A stretch of 64,000 bases of DNA from Gibbula magus (GCA_936450465.1 OW388303.1:3555693-3619692), one strand, 5' to 3'. Shown: positions 47,262 to 60,017, counted from the stretch's first letter. Notes: generated from the sequence alone by a model not told the origin. A program made the numbers and translations.

Positions 47262-48063
47262 TGCAATAAAAACAAGTGTTTGCCACTAACATGGCAATGT
47301 CCGTTAACATTGAGTTTAGTAAGACACATCATTTGGTCAAGTGTCATAGTCACCTCGAAAATAAGGTCAAGGTCACCAAAATCGACTGATGTCTGCGTCA
47401 TGCCCCAATGTAGACTGACAACAACTTTGGGTGCTTGGGTTCATGAGATATTGCGTTAACAAGAGTTCGAAAGGGGTCAAAGCATCGTGCAATATAGGCT
47501 GTCAGCAAATATTAAGACATTATGTCTAACTGGTCATGAAATATCACGTTAACAAGAGACAATAAAGTGGTCGAAGTGTCGTGGTGACCTTGAAAATATG
47601 GTCAAGGTCACCAAAATTGACTGGTATCTGCATCATCCCCCAATGTAGCCTGGCACCAAATTTGAAGACTTTGGGTCCATCCAGTCATGAGATATCGCGT
47701 GAACAAGAGTTCGAACAGTTGTCAAAGTGGCGCGGTGACCTTGAAAATAAGGTCACGGTAACAAAACTCGACTGGTGTTCCCCCAATGTAGGCCGACACG
47801 AAATTTGAAAACTTATAATACAACGCTTCATTAGATATCGCGTTAACAAGAGTTTGAAAATTGGTCAAAGTATCGTTGTGACCTTGAAAATAAGGTCAAG
47901 GCCACCAAAATCGACTGGTGTCTGTGTCTTCCCACAATGTAGGCTGACACCAAATTTGAAGACTTTGGATAAAATGCTTCATGAGATGTGACGTACGGAC
48001 GGACGTACGGACGACTCTGAATACATAGTCCCCCGTTCCGCGTGGCGGCAGGGGACAACAAAT
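47262..48063 (-). repeat. Dispersed element with about 150-bp internal repeats, minus copy
   Basis: The 38329-39385 element in opposite orientation. Its GC-rich head (CCCCCGTTCCGCGTGGCGGC and an ACGGACGGACGTACGGACG run) is at about 47992-48058. Its tail (GTGTTTGCCACTAACATGGC) is at about 47275. It has fewer or shortened internal units. Confidence 0.88.
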
Positions 48064-50330
48064 CTACTTCCATCGGGATAGTGTTATCAAGGGAACACTG
48101 GTGTTTAAAGGAGGCAATTATCAAAGCGAAACAAAAGAATATTGAAAGTCAATCTATATATATGAAAGCATATTAATTTCGCTTATGACCTTCCATCAAT
48201 GTTAAAGGGAACAATAGATAGAGGATATTATACGAGTGTCCATGCCGTATTATTTGTACGTATTACCTGTATTTCCCGGGAGAGAGGGATGTCGTAAAAA
48301 TATTTTGACTTTGACATGTTATATTTTCTTTCAGTAAGTATAATTAGTAAACTACGCCAAAAATCTACTTACAGACACATACTTGCTACCAGGAGTCGAA
48401 GACAACGTGACGTCATAACATAACATGGATAACATTACATCACTATGACAACATGATATATTGCCCAAATGTAAATGGTATCGTTTGAAAATGTAAACTC
48501 TGCTTTGATTGTCCTCATGGGTAATATAATGAACGTTTTCTTCACGGGAAAAATTAACTTTACCGAAACAACTTAAAATCTACAAAATCTGTCGTTTTGA
48601 GTTTCACAACATAACTTAAAATCATTTAGATACATCGAATGAAAAATCATGCCACTTCCCAAATATTGAATTTATGAAAAACATGTCATGTAAAATGTAT
48701 TACACATAAATCAGGACAATACATGTGCGATCATTTTTTTTGTTCATCAGTACCTACTGTGCAGGCAAATGATTTTCATACCGATAAGGATATTTTCTCT
48801 TAACGATAAACTGTAGAAAAAAGATCTAAAGAAGAGGTGTACAATTAAAAACATTTAAATTAGTAAATGTTGAATTAAAAATATGTTGATCAATATAACA
48901 TTAACCCTTCTCTCAATATCATGACACATCGCTCATCCTTTCAAATGTTAATTCAATTTTCTTCATTTCAATTAAAGCCTCTCATGGAAAATATATCATA
49001 ATGCTAAGTAAACTGCTTAAAATATTAGGGAATCAAGCTGAAAATATTGACATGTTAATCAATGAAAAGGCCTTTGAAGTAAACAAATGAATTCATTTAT
49101 CTGAGTTGATGTTTTTACCAAAGCATAAGGTAAATGGTTTTGTCAAAGTCCTCTGCATGATATATATCTGGAACGTTAAGCAATATTGATCTTGTAAATC
49201 ATAAAAGGGGACATTTTCCAGAACAAAAATACAAATTACTCAGCAACGACATACATTATTTTGAGACATTAGGTCAGTTTCATTTCAAGGAAATTGAATT
49301 AATCCACAACCTGACGATTTAGTGTAGAAAATGTTCATAACGTTTTTCATATAACCATTTGACAGTGACATCTTTCCTAAAAATCCTAAGGTTATCTACT
49401 AAACATACAATATCCATAAAATATCTATAAAAAAAATAATCATTGGTTAATGTGTGAAGTACATCAGTCATCAGATCCAGAGAAGAAATTCCCCCCTCAC
49501 TCGACAAATATTTGCCACTGTGTCCTCATTACTAATTCTTAATTTGTGTTAACTTGAGATTAGTGAACACTGTTCAACATATTTTCCCGGACTGACTGAC
49601 TGCAGGGTGTTTTGAAAATATGATCTTCCACATTTATGTAGAATTGGTTCCTCACACTTAATTCTAACCCTTTCACCGGTTTAAAGGGCAACGACTCATA
49701 TATGCATATTAATAGTATTTTACCACTCCATCATATCATAACGCACGCCAAAATTACAACACTTAACTAAACAATATTGTCAACTGTATGTATGACGCTG
49801 ATTGTGTGTATCGACCCATACTAATTGTATAATATTTACCACTGTTTGACCGACACACTCAATATGAATTTTAAATAAAAGCTAATTGTCCTTCCCTTCA
49901 ACACAAGTTATTACATTGGTATGGAACAATGAATACCCACTGTACGTTGATGATAAAGTAATGTGGTGAACTAGTACAAGTCATTATACCGTTTTTCTAA
50001 TAGTTGAATACATCTGCTGTTTCTGCTTGGCAGGAACATTACTATTGGAAAATCTTAATGTCGTATTCAGTTCGTTGACATACATACGTATTTGGGAACG
50101 GATACTAGACACTTGATTAGTACTAAATCAGACAAAATATCAATGTATGTTTGTATGCCAAACTATTTTCTTCGCTTTCGTCTATTTCTTAATGATTGAT
50201 ATCATTTATATAACTTCCGTCTGACACATGTATGACAGATGATGATTACATGACGTATCAATACAATTTCGCAAAAAGCGACTATGTGAGTGTTTCAAAA
50301 AGAACCCAGAGTGTACAGATTGTTAGGTGT
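48064..50330. other. Intergenic, AT-rich
   Basis: Nothing recognised: no exon signals and no repeats. Confidence 0.4.
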
Positions 50331-51074
50331 TAAGCCCCAGTCACACTTACATTATTTAACGTATTGATGCAGAACGTAGCTTAACGTAGTTAACTGTACT
50401 TAAGCCTAGTAATCCGTAGTTAACCTTGGTTATCCACATTCAAAACGTAGACATAGACGTGAGAAACACGTAGTTTGTGATTTAACTTTTGAACATGTTC
50501 AAAGTTTAGCTTTTTTTAACTACGTTTTAAGAAACGTAGTTGAATGTACTTGGACGTAATGAATGGAAAGAAATTTGAGCTTAGTTCATTGTAGTTTAAC
50601 CTAGTTAAGAATGTACTTAAACGTATTGCAACTTGACCCCGAATAACTACACTTTACTAGGTATTTAAGTCCGTTTTACTACGTTTAAATACGTCGAACT
50701 ACGTTTGGCAACTTTATACTACAGTAAACTACATTAGTATCATTTAACTTGAAGAACGTTTCAGAACAGAAGAGAAGGTATTAGAACGGCTGTCTACGTT
50801 ATCAAAACATTTAAATTACGTTTTGGTAGGTTTCTTATTGACGCATTGGCGTTAAAGTAAGTTCATATACGTCTAACTACTCTTAAGTAAGTATAATTAC
50901 GCTAGAACTACGCTAAACCACGCCTAACTAGATTCACGTAGTGAACCATGTTGAAATGAAACGTTAACGTCGTTGCGAAAAATGCACAATGTTCCATCAA
51001 GTCAGCGGTTTTGTGGCTACGTTCAATGAACTAGGTTAAAGTACGTAAAGTAACGTAAGTGTGAACCCCCATAA
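50331..51074. mobile_element. Non-autonomous DNA-transposon-like element, ACGTAGTTAA-rich
   Basis: About 744 bp with imperfect terminal inverted repeats: GTTAAGCCCCAGTCACACTT at the left, and at the right AAGTGTGAACCCCCATAAC. The interior is a dense mosaic of ACGTAGTTAA, TTAACTACG and close variants in both orientations. There is no open frame of note. Class unknown; no target-site duplication was certain. Confidence 0.75.
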
Positions 51075-52319
51075 CGTAGTCGTGGACTATCTGTAGGTAA
51101 CAGTACACTTCATCCGCGTAAAGTTAGCAGATACAGAAGACGCTATATATCTTAAACTAGAATATGTTATGTAACCGAAATTCGTAATGCGTGTTCTGGT
51201 GGTGTTGGTGATTGGCTTTGAAGAGAAATCATATTTGAAGGAGAAATATTCAAAATGTGAAATAAAATTAAATGATTAAAAGAGAAGTGTTAATCTTCCT
51301 TGTGTGGTCACTTTGCAGCAGCAAAACCATGAATAACAAAACATGTTCGTCGAACAAAATGCATGATATATCTTTAAAATAATTATTGCACTTTTGATAA
51401 AATGAATATTCATAGTGAAGCGTATCTTTGTAACAACTACCATTAAACTATTTTTGAAATGACTTCGAATTATTACAGAAAACCTTACTGACAATTCTAC
51501 TGAACGTTATAACAAAAGGTAAATATATAGAACATGTCCATTTGGATCGTTTGTATTGAACGAGAAGATGTCATGCAAGCGGAGGAACTCACCGTGCAAT
51601 ACGGAAATCGACCATGGAAACCGTATTGCATCCCTGTATTACTATCTTAAGTTTACATGAGTATATAATAATATATGTTGCGGCTTATGTTTTTCAAACA
51701 AACTTGTAATAAAGTCTTTCTAAGAGACATGTCTACTGAACCAAACTCTGAAATATGTCTCTAAATCTGAAAGTTAAATGGCAACATGCAACATAATTGC
51801 ATTTAAATCTCCGATTTTGAATTTCTGAAGTGTACATGCACTAAAAGGACAAACGACAGCGTGTGTCAAATAATTGATATTAAACAAAGCGTTCTTTAAG
51901 CGACATTAACATTTTATTTCATGCTCATTTTTCATTAATTGCATTTTGATAGCTTCCTAATTGTTATTGTCCTGATTTTAGTGTTTTAAGTATCATCATT
52001 TAGAGAGATTAACGAAACTAATTTTCACGTAGACCACTTTTTTGGCCATAGAAAATCAATATAGAATTGAAAAACACAAGTTTTAAAAACTTATCGATAA
52101 TTGAAGCAATGCCATTTTCATGGAAATTATCAGGGCATTGATATCGACATGAATCCTCTTCATATCCGTCCCTGTTATAACATGAGCTATAACATGTAAG
52201 AAGAATGTAATAAAAACCAATGTTCATGATAACAATGTGACACTTTTAATGTCACATGTGTTTGTGTTGTATAATTGAGGTATGTATCGGAATGCATCAC
52301 TTTTAACAAAGTTTAATTC
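51075..52319. other. Intergenic, 3' flank of gene B
   Basis: No gene recognised. Gene B's downstream flank has ATTAAA hexamers just after the stop and a GTGACA / TGTCAC hairpin near 52231-52250, either of which could mark the transcript end. Confidence 0.35.
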
Positions 52320-55300
52320 TTACAGCACCACTCTGAATCCATACAGTGTCATATAAGTTTGGAACTCTGGCGACTTCAGTTCAATCGTCACTTTTCTGTT
52401 AATGGATTCAGCACAAACCTCTTTTTCTGAAAAAGATAACCATTTAAAAAAAACATGTTTTGAAAACAACGCCTTCATCTTAAAAAAATAACGAAACATT
52501 CAATGCGGACCAATTTCGGTCCGAAAAAGTACAAGAATTTGTACTTTTGAAGGTGGTGTTATCCAGAATGTAACAATGTTAACTTTGTTCACTATCTAAA
52601 TGGCATGTATTTCCAATTAAAAATAACATTTAAACACAAAAACCATTTCCGGAAAAAAGGAATGTCACATGTGGAAGCCACACTCAAGATTTAGTAATGT
52701 GATGTCAAAGAATACAAAATACATGTTGCATCTGGTTGTCAGATTTGGCTCATCATATAGATGTTAGGACTGTTATCTGAATCTGAGTTTACACCCAGTT
52801 GCAAATAGAGACAATCGCATAATATTATGATTAAATAAAATGATTCGAAATTACTTTTCAACTGAACTTCTCTTTCGTCAGTTAGTATAGTAACATGAAA
52901 AACTAGAAAAACAAACATACACACCCCCAGTCACATCAATCTTAGTGTATAACATCTAATCTGACAGATAGGCCGAAAGTAGAATGAAATCGCAAAAAAA
53001 TAAAATAATGTCTATCTTGCTTAATTTCTATAATTCAAATGTAATGAAAGTTGCGGTGGAAACCTATCGAAACCTTTTTCATCAAAATGTAACTATTGCT
53101 AACATTTTATGTTAGTGTTAATGTTAGCAAAATGGTAAACAACTAAAATGTTTTCATTTATACCTTTCTTACTATTTATCCAAAAGATTTGAAATTTGGA
53201 ACTCTTGATTCACTAAAGATAGATGATATCCCAAAAAGTTTTCTAAGGTCATTGGTTTCTGAGATTTAATTCATTCCTTTATATGTACCCCTGCCATAAC
53301 CAAAGTATTAAAGTTTGAGTAATGAAAATTACAAATCATTATCTCCATCTTTTAAAGAAAACATTGTCCAGGTTTCTGGATATCTCCAATTGCTGGTGCA
53401 TGAGAAGAAGTCGTTTGAGGATTTTCGAGTGAACCCGCTGCAAAGTTCATATTTATTAAATTATCTCAACCAACTTTCCAAACTTGTATCTCCATCCTAC
53501 AAAGATGTTTATGACACAATTTCCCATTTCTAAATTTATACCAAGCGCTTTTGGAGAAGAAGTCGTTTAAAGGTTTCACTGTTAATGTGTCTGGCGGCCA
53601 TATTTTTTAAAAACTTTTTATTTTGGAAACTCCATACACGATATGAAATGCAAATACAGAACAGTTCATCACATAACAAAATTGCAGAGGCATGCTTCTA
53701 TAGAACATGGTTTGGTTGACAATCAATTTGACATCAGGTACAAATGGGAAGGTCCATGAAAAAAATAAAACACCGTCATTTGTTTAAAATAGATTGTGAC
53801 AAATCGACCTGAATTTAATAAAGTTGTCATGTTTACAGTTTGAGAAGCGGTCAATACAGTATATATTCTTAATGTTCTCTTTAACATAATTTATATTTGG
53901 ATTTTTTTCCCTGTTGTTGCATTTTGTACAAATTGTAAATCACAGTACTTATTATTAAGTTTAGGACTTGATTTAAATTTTCGCAATATCCTAGAATAAT
54001 TTTTTTCTAGAGAAAATGATATCAGTTCCTGTTTTTCTATTAAGCCATGTTTCGATTTGTTCCTAAATTATTTTTAATGAATTTACAATCATAATTGGAA
54101 TTCTTGAAGGACAGTCGTTGACCCCCTAGATGATGGGTACCCACCCACCAAATTACAGCTTTTGGGGTGTAACAGTTCTGGAGGAGAAGTCGAAAGAGTG
54201 AAACGTTTACGGACGACGTACGGCCGCCGAACGCCGGCCCATGCCATAATCACATCTGGCCTTTCAAGCCTGATGAGCTAGGATAAGTGATATCGAATCT
54301 GTTATTTTTTTAATAATTTTATTTCATCAATTATGTATATTATATTTCAAAGTTTTTCATTCTCCTAAAGTGTTATAACCACAGTGATAAACAATACAGC
54401 CTTTACACTTCTTGGAATCATACGAGATTGTATATGCAAAGTCTGGTAAATTACATCCTGGCTGAGATGTCAGATTCTTTAATATTTCTCTCTTTGAGAA
54501 AAGAAACAAGTGAGAGACCAACACAGAATGAAGTTAACTTTGATTCACTCTGCGATGATTAAAAGTTGCTTTCTTATCTAAGTGTAATTTCATGAAAGTT
54601 GTGGTCTTTGAGATATCATAGTATAACTGACCGCTGACCTGACGATCACGTGACAAGTTTGAGAATCATTATTGTAGACAGGGGACAAAGGATTGTCAAA
54701 ACGAAATCCAAATTACATGATATATATATAGAATACTAAAGGATGTCGCGTTGGATACCATGTTTATGAAACGAGTTTCGCTCGTTCAATACCGATGCCA
54801 TTCACGAGTTTCATAAACCCGTTATCAAACGGGACCGAATTTAGTATTTAATTTATTACTCAATGATGTAAACAGCTCTGAATTGCAAGAAAATCGTTTT
54901 TAGGGACTCTCACTTGCAAAAAGTTCACTCGCTATTGCAGTCGTGCGGCTAACTTTGTGACGTCAACCAAAAACGACTATGATGTCACGCGTCGATTATG
55001 ACGTTACGGCAGCACGCGGTGGTATCACATATGTGTGTCACCAACTCATTGTTACCTAATGAGTGATCTCACCACGGTTGAGTAATAAATGCACTAAGAA
55101 GGACAACTTGATGAACAAATTTCCAGGATGCAGCGCTATGTATTGGATAAAATATTCCTTTGCTCTTACGTTCAGTTGGATTTTCCAGGAGTCTCCTGAC
55201 CTGACCATTTACTTCATAGACGGCCTGTGCGAGAGGCCCGAGCTCGGACCAGATGCAGACAGTAAAGTGAGGAGATCTGCGCAGGAAGTTGACTTGTAGG

Positions 55301-56672
55301 GATCCTCGTGGGTAGTTCCACCAGATGCTGCCGTTAGTACAGGAACTGTTGGCGTACTCCTTGTACATGTTGTCTGTCATGGGTCTGTGTGTAGGAGAAA
55401 GTTTATATTTTGATATCTGTAACGAGCGTATCTCTTTAAACTCCGATAACCATTATTAAATCGCTTTCCAATTAAATTCTTCCCCTCTAACCCAATCAAT
55501 TAGCACAAAACTATTTTCGGAGATTACGTTCCAATTTTTATTTCAAATTTTCACCTACGATTGAAAAAACGATATGATAAATTTTTTTCAGACTAGGGCA
55601 CATATCAGAAGGTTACGGGACGTCATGAACTCTAGTTTAGTGTTAAGTTTCTTCTGTGGCTATGGATATATGCACTGACAACAGTAGCAGTCCTACAAAT
55701 CAGGTATTTGTGATGTATTTTACTAACAACCTCGGGGACATACACGTAGTATAACGTGCACTCAAATGAGCATTTCCTCTATACCAAAATTGTCTCCCCT
55801 CAATTTTATATATATTGATTACAGTAAAGTCACCAATGGTGCATAAGTTCCTACCCAAAAAGGGAGACAACATTTTGGTGTTAGATTTATGTTGATTAAA
55901 GATTAATGTTCAAGTAATTCTCCATTAACATCGTTGATGGGCATTCTCGAAGTTGGGTGATGAAGAATGAAGCACAATTTTATGGATACACAACTTCTTT
56001 ATTCTGTATTCATCACCTGCTTGACAACGACATTAGTATCTATGTCGAAACGTCGCCTATACAGAATAAAGAAGTTGTGTATCCATAAATTGTTTCTTCA
56101 TTCTTAATTCTCCATTAATAGTATAACCCACAGTCTGTAGGGCTAAGGCACAAAAACGTCAAGGAACGAAAAGTTGCAAGGACACAACAATATGAAAAAT
56201 ACTCTAAAAGTGGTATTAATTAAACAAATTTACTTCAATAATAATTCGTTCGGCTTTGGATCAAGAGGTCCAGGGTTCGAATTCCGCCAGGGGCACGGCA
56301 ACTGTGTCTGCAGTAGAGAACTGTTCTACACGCAGTAAAGTTTGGGTGCAATGCTACACTGAATTTCAGCGTAGTACCACCCATGGTTCGCTAGTTCCAG
56401 CCGATGCTCGCAGGTTTCACTGCAATGCATAGCCACATGACGTTGCAGGCTTTCTCCCTGCCATAATTCTAGCAGCCGTGATATAAGTGAAATACTCTTG
56501 AAAGCGGCGTTAAACCCTAACTCACTCACTCAATAATAATTACTGTAAACCCTTGTTTACATCGAAATGACACTTACCCATTGGGCATGACCTCGCATGG
56601 CTTTCCAAATTGTAAAGTGGTTGTCCACAATGCAATGAAAACAATTCCAAAGAGTACAATAATATGTTGCAT
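52320..56672 (-). CDS. Meteorin-like secreted protein B (three exons)
   Basis: Minus-strand exons 56672-56578, 55384-55170 and 52426-52320; donors GTAAGT and GTAAGA, acceptors ACACAG and TTTTTCAG; phases 2 and 1. The joined frame gives 138 residues. Residues 1-20 are a clear signal peptide (MQHIIVLFGIVFIALWTTTL). Cysteines lie at 26, 47, 75 and 108; the last three are spaced exactly as in gene A (28 and 33 residues). The core reads SCTNGSIWWNYPRGSLQVNF, then FTVCIWSELG, the shared NPTE at the exon 2/3 junction, and YMTLYGFRVVL at the end. This matches the first Meteorin domain (two expected disulfides), without the NTR domain. Two N-glycosylation sequons (N44, N49) lie beside Cys47. The introns are long and contain several transposons. 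The function in the animal is unknown. Confidence 0.87.
52427..55169 (-). other. Gene B intron 2
   Basis: A 2743-bp intron. The stretch 53160-54290 looks like an old dispersed repeat: GAGAAGAAGTCGTTTGAGG and GGAGAAGAAGTCGTTTAAAG are repeated, and it ends in GGACGACGTACGGCCGCCGA followed by a short hairpin around CTGGCCTTTCAAGCC. A foldback lies at 54732-54849. The rest shows nothing. Confidence 0.55.
54732..54849. repeat. Foldback with about 45-bp arms
   Basis: The outer ends AATACTAAA / TTTAGTATT and inner blocks GTTTATGAAACGAGT / ACGAGTTTCATAAAC pair across the spacer 54777-54802. It lies in gene B intron 2. It resembles the 18.6-kb foldback in layout, not in sequence. Confidence 0.8.
55929..56104. 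mobile_element. Small hairpin element with 14-bp target-site duplication
   Basis: A 176-bp insertion flanked by the perfect direct repeat TAATTCTCCATTAA (55915-55928, 56105-56118). Arms of about 45 bp pair (AGAATGAAG ... ACACAACTTCTTTATTCTGT from 55964; the counterpart ends at 56104). The loop contains a CGACAT / ATGTCG stem followed by GAAAC. It has no coding capacity. A relationship to Penelope-type elements is only a guess. Confidence 0.8.
56247..56529 (+). mobile_element. 5'-truncated SINE (first family) in gene B intron 1
   Basis: The copy starts inside the tRNA head (TTCGGCTTTGGATCAAG is read just before the B box GGGTTCGAATTCC) and lacks the A box. The body is well preserved and the 3' end is GAAAGCGGCGTTAAACCCTA followed by CTCACTCAC. 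It is flanked by a perfect 12-bp duplication TCAATAATAATT (56235-56246, 56530-56541). It lies antisense to gene B. Confidence 0.93.
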
Positions 56673-56799
56673 GATCTTTCGGGTACCACAATATTCAAAG
56701 AAATGACTAGTCAAATTCCTATCTCTGTTTTTGGACATCGAGGTGTGTCATAGATAAGATATATCGGTTGAATTAGAAATCGTGACCTGATATACTTTG

Positions 56800-56814
56800 G
56801 TATTATATATTCCA
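56800..56814 (-). promoter_or_regulatory. TATA-like element upstream of gene B
   Basis: On the minus strand GGAATATATAATACC lies about 130 bases upstream of the ATG at 56672. Transcription would start near 56775 with a 5' leader of about 100 bases. It is a plausible placement only. Confidence 0.3.
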
Positions 56815-59800
56815 TTTCGCCTGGAAATAGGGCACTAAACAATTTATCTAAAATTGGACGAGTTTCATTCCATTGTTATATCAAACATTCATTATGATAA
56901 GTCTTGATTCTAAACTCGTATAGTCTAATAAAAAAAAGTTTAATTTAATATTATAGAATTGTCAATCTTACACATGCGGTTCATATGGAGTTTTTCTCAC
57001 TTCTTACACTTTAGCAATACTCTCTAATGAACTGTAACGTACATTGACTTTTTCCTTACATGTTTCTGTATCTCAGAATAATGTTACTTTAATTCATACG
57101 CCTACTAGATATCTTATCAGATATTGTAAATGATATTGTTATGAACAGTTTAGCATTATTATAACATAATGAAGATGGACCATTTCTGATTTACATATTT
57201 GAATTTCAGAAGTTCATGTCACGAAAGGAGGGCGATTGTGGAAATGAGAAAACAATAATTGTTCAGTTTTCGATCAGTGCTTGATCAGAAAAAACATTTT
57301 AAAATGATTTTCATACAACCATGAGCAACAATACAGGCACGCATTCGAGTTAAAGTGGTGATGATGCTACTAGCAGTCTTCATTGGGCGTGGTTTTCATG
57401 AATGTTATTGACTCGAATCACAGTTTTCAACGATTTCAATGGACTTTCATATTCGTTATTGCTTCAGCATAAAGTGGAGACCGCCATAAATTATATTTAA
57501 GAAATTATTGCATCTTTCATTTTAAGGATCATAAAGTGGGCGTTTCTTTTGGCCGAGGGTGTAAACACAATATGCAGTCTCAGCTGTTAAATGATATTTC
57601 AAATGTTTTCACCATAGTGAAGAAATACGAGGAATGTATAAAACAAATACGTCATCTGTTCACAATATACAAGTTGCAAAGCTTAGGCATTCAGTGTTGA
57701 CTAGTGACTCCTTGTTGTAAAATAACCAAGTAAAAAAGATAATATTTTGAGAGATGAACACAACATGCCAAAAAAAACCTTTGTTTTAAAAACATTTAAT
57801 AATCGGTTTTCAATAAAGTTATGGTGGATTTTCGTTAATTTACATTATATAACTGCATGCAATTAATTTACCACAATATTACTGGATTAATCCAAAAGAG
57901 AAATTAACACATGAAGCGATGTTCATAAATCAGAGATAATGGACCTGATCGTTTCATCTTCACATGCCTCATTTAGTTTAGTAATTATGTAAATGTCTTT
58001 GTCAATAAATAGCGTGAACATTATAGAGGTAATCCTTTGTAAACACATTATATTGAGTATTTATTATTTGTGATGAATGAAACACTTAACGTCATGTTGT
58101 AAATTAAGACTTTGCAAATAGTTATTACCCATTGCTATCTCTCGGTAGTGTTATTTATTAGCATCGTATTACTGACAAGATCCATGGTTTCAAAACCATC
58201 ATCCGAACAGCTCTAGAAATATGGGAAAGAACATGATTATTTAACTGCACAACACCCATGCCAATTAGTTAGTATTATATACCGTGACAATGATAAACCG
58301 AAAACCATAACCGAGAAATAGTAAATTATAATTTAAAGAAATAAACTAAATGATATAATACATAAACTACACAACTATTTGCAACATCCATAAGATTGAA
58401 TTATTGCCATGACTATAATAACCGAAAAAATAAGAAATATGGATTCTTAATTTAGCAACACGCTGGACTTTAAAAAAAAGGAAAATATAACAGTTTTTTT
58501 CTTTTTTGAAAGTTTTGTCAATATCATTACATTATATATGTCTCTGATGCAAGTTGTAGTCTCCGCGATCAAATATCTGCAGTGGTGGTAAGTTGTACGA
58601 GGTTTATGGCTGGTGTGAGCAGGTATTGGGTTTTGATGGATTGACCTGACTGGGGAATCTGTGGTACCTCACAATACATGTACTTAAGTGAAGCTGTTTG
58701 GAACTTTTGCAACATTGATTTTCATGTTTACATTGTTATACTGGCTTTTGTTCCTATGCTATTTGAATGGTTTGAAATCACAATCGGTTAACATATTTAC
58801 CATAAATGAACAAAAAAACGATATAAACTCACGTGCAAAAGAAACATCCCCACATTTTGAAAACAGTATAAAATGAAATATTGATATCGGAGAAAGTAGA
58901 TTTTGAATGTATTTGGTAGCCACATGTTTTGTATAGAAGTATTCACAATGTCATACATCAGAGTATGCAATTTTTATTTTTACATCTGTTCAAATACACA
59001 TGGGGTGCTAAACTCGCTTTTTAAAGATGTGTTTGGCCCACAATATTTGGTATTTATGTTTAAAACATTGAAAAAGTAGAAATTTAATTAATGAAAGATA
59101 TCCTCGACATAAATAACGTTCTTTGATTTAAATTTGTTGACTGTAGGACGTCACAAAAAAGCCCAAACTGGCTTTTTGAGGCTTCTATCTCGTCTAGTTA
59201 AGGAGATTCCAAAACGACCATTTCTTAAAACTTGTGTTTCTCAGAGTTATGAATAGATAATGTTTTGAAAATTCATATTTAGTATTGTTGGGTTCTGAGG
59301 ACATGATGTAACGCTGTTTCAGTCGCAGTTATCGCCCGTCGATTGAAAAATCTTGTATTTTGTATGGGGACGTTTCTTTTGCACGTGAGTTTATGTTGAA
59401 GTAGACAATTGTCTTTAACAATCTTCAAGATTTCAAATGGCATCATTATAAATTAATGAGCAGGTTTAGAACTTTATATAGATATAACACACATTTACAA
59501 ATTCCTTTTGCACTTCCCTACTAGCCAAGTTTTGAGGTGAATAGCACATATTGATTGAACAGATCAAAGGATATTGAAATTTACTATATATCAATCTAGC
59601 TATTTTTTTATTGAATATGAAGGGGTCAATGGATTACTACATGATAATTTTCCTATTGATTACAGATAAATGTTATTTGAATGCTTAATTATCAGTTTAT
59701 CTGATTGACACATACTTTAATTCACAAAATGGAGTCTTATTGGTGAACAAGCTACATGTATTAGGTTTGTTTGAACGTTAACAAAACACCACTATTAAAT

Positions 59801-59837
59801 ACATTATCAGACAAATGATTTGCTAATGAAAATAATC
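56815..59837. other. Intergenic, AT-rich
   Basis: No gene recognised. At 59110-59160 a fragment (AATAACGTTCTTTGA ... GTTGACTGTAGGACGT) resembles 32740-32790 upstream of the intron 1 foldbacks. A CCAAACTGGCTTTTTGAGG stretch and the shared 28-base motif follow at 59165-59217. Confidence 0.35.
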
Positions 59838-59983
59838 ATTATGTTGTTGTTATTATGTTTTTACCATTATGTTATTGCAATTATGTTGTTGTTATCATGT
59901 TTTGGCAATAGTTTGTTGTCATTACGTTAATGTCATTATGTTATTTACCATTATGTTATTGCCATTATTTTATTGCCATTTGA
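59838..59983. repeat. Degenerate TTATGTTATTGCCA microsatellite
   Basis: Repeated imperfect units of about 14-18 bases (ATTATGTTATTGCCA, ATTATGTTGTTGTTATCATG). They give a spurious plus-strand open frame that begins inside it. Confidence 0.7.
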
Positions 59984-60017
59984 TGAAATTGAGTATGCTA
60001 AAAATGAAACGGGGGCA

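Larger units (their letters stand above)
55385..56577 (-). other. Gene B intron 1
   Basis: A 1193-bp intron carrying two insertions that each have target-site duplications: a hairpin element (55929-56104) and a truncated SINE (56247-56529). Confidence 0.7.

Noticed and set aside
47843..48124. Open frames at both 38335-38601 and 47843-48124 with a shared LSPAATRNGGLCIQ-like peptide
   Set aside because: They are the two copies of one dispersed element translated through its GC-rich head; not a gene.
55990..56060. Active hammerhead ribozyme in the 55.9-kb hairpin
   Set aside because: A stem followed by GAAAC is visible, but the CUGANGA core is not matched and the stem would consume the required G.
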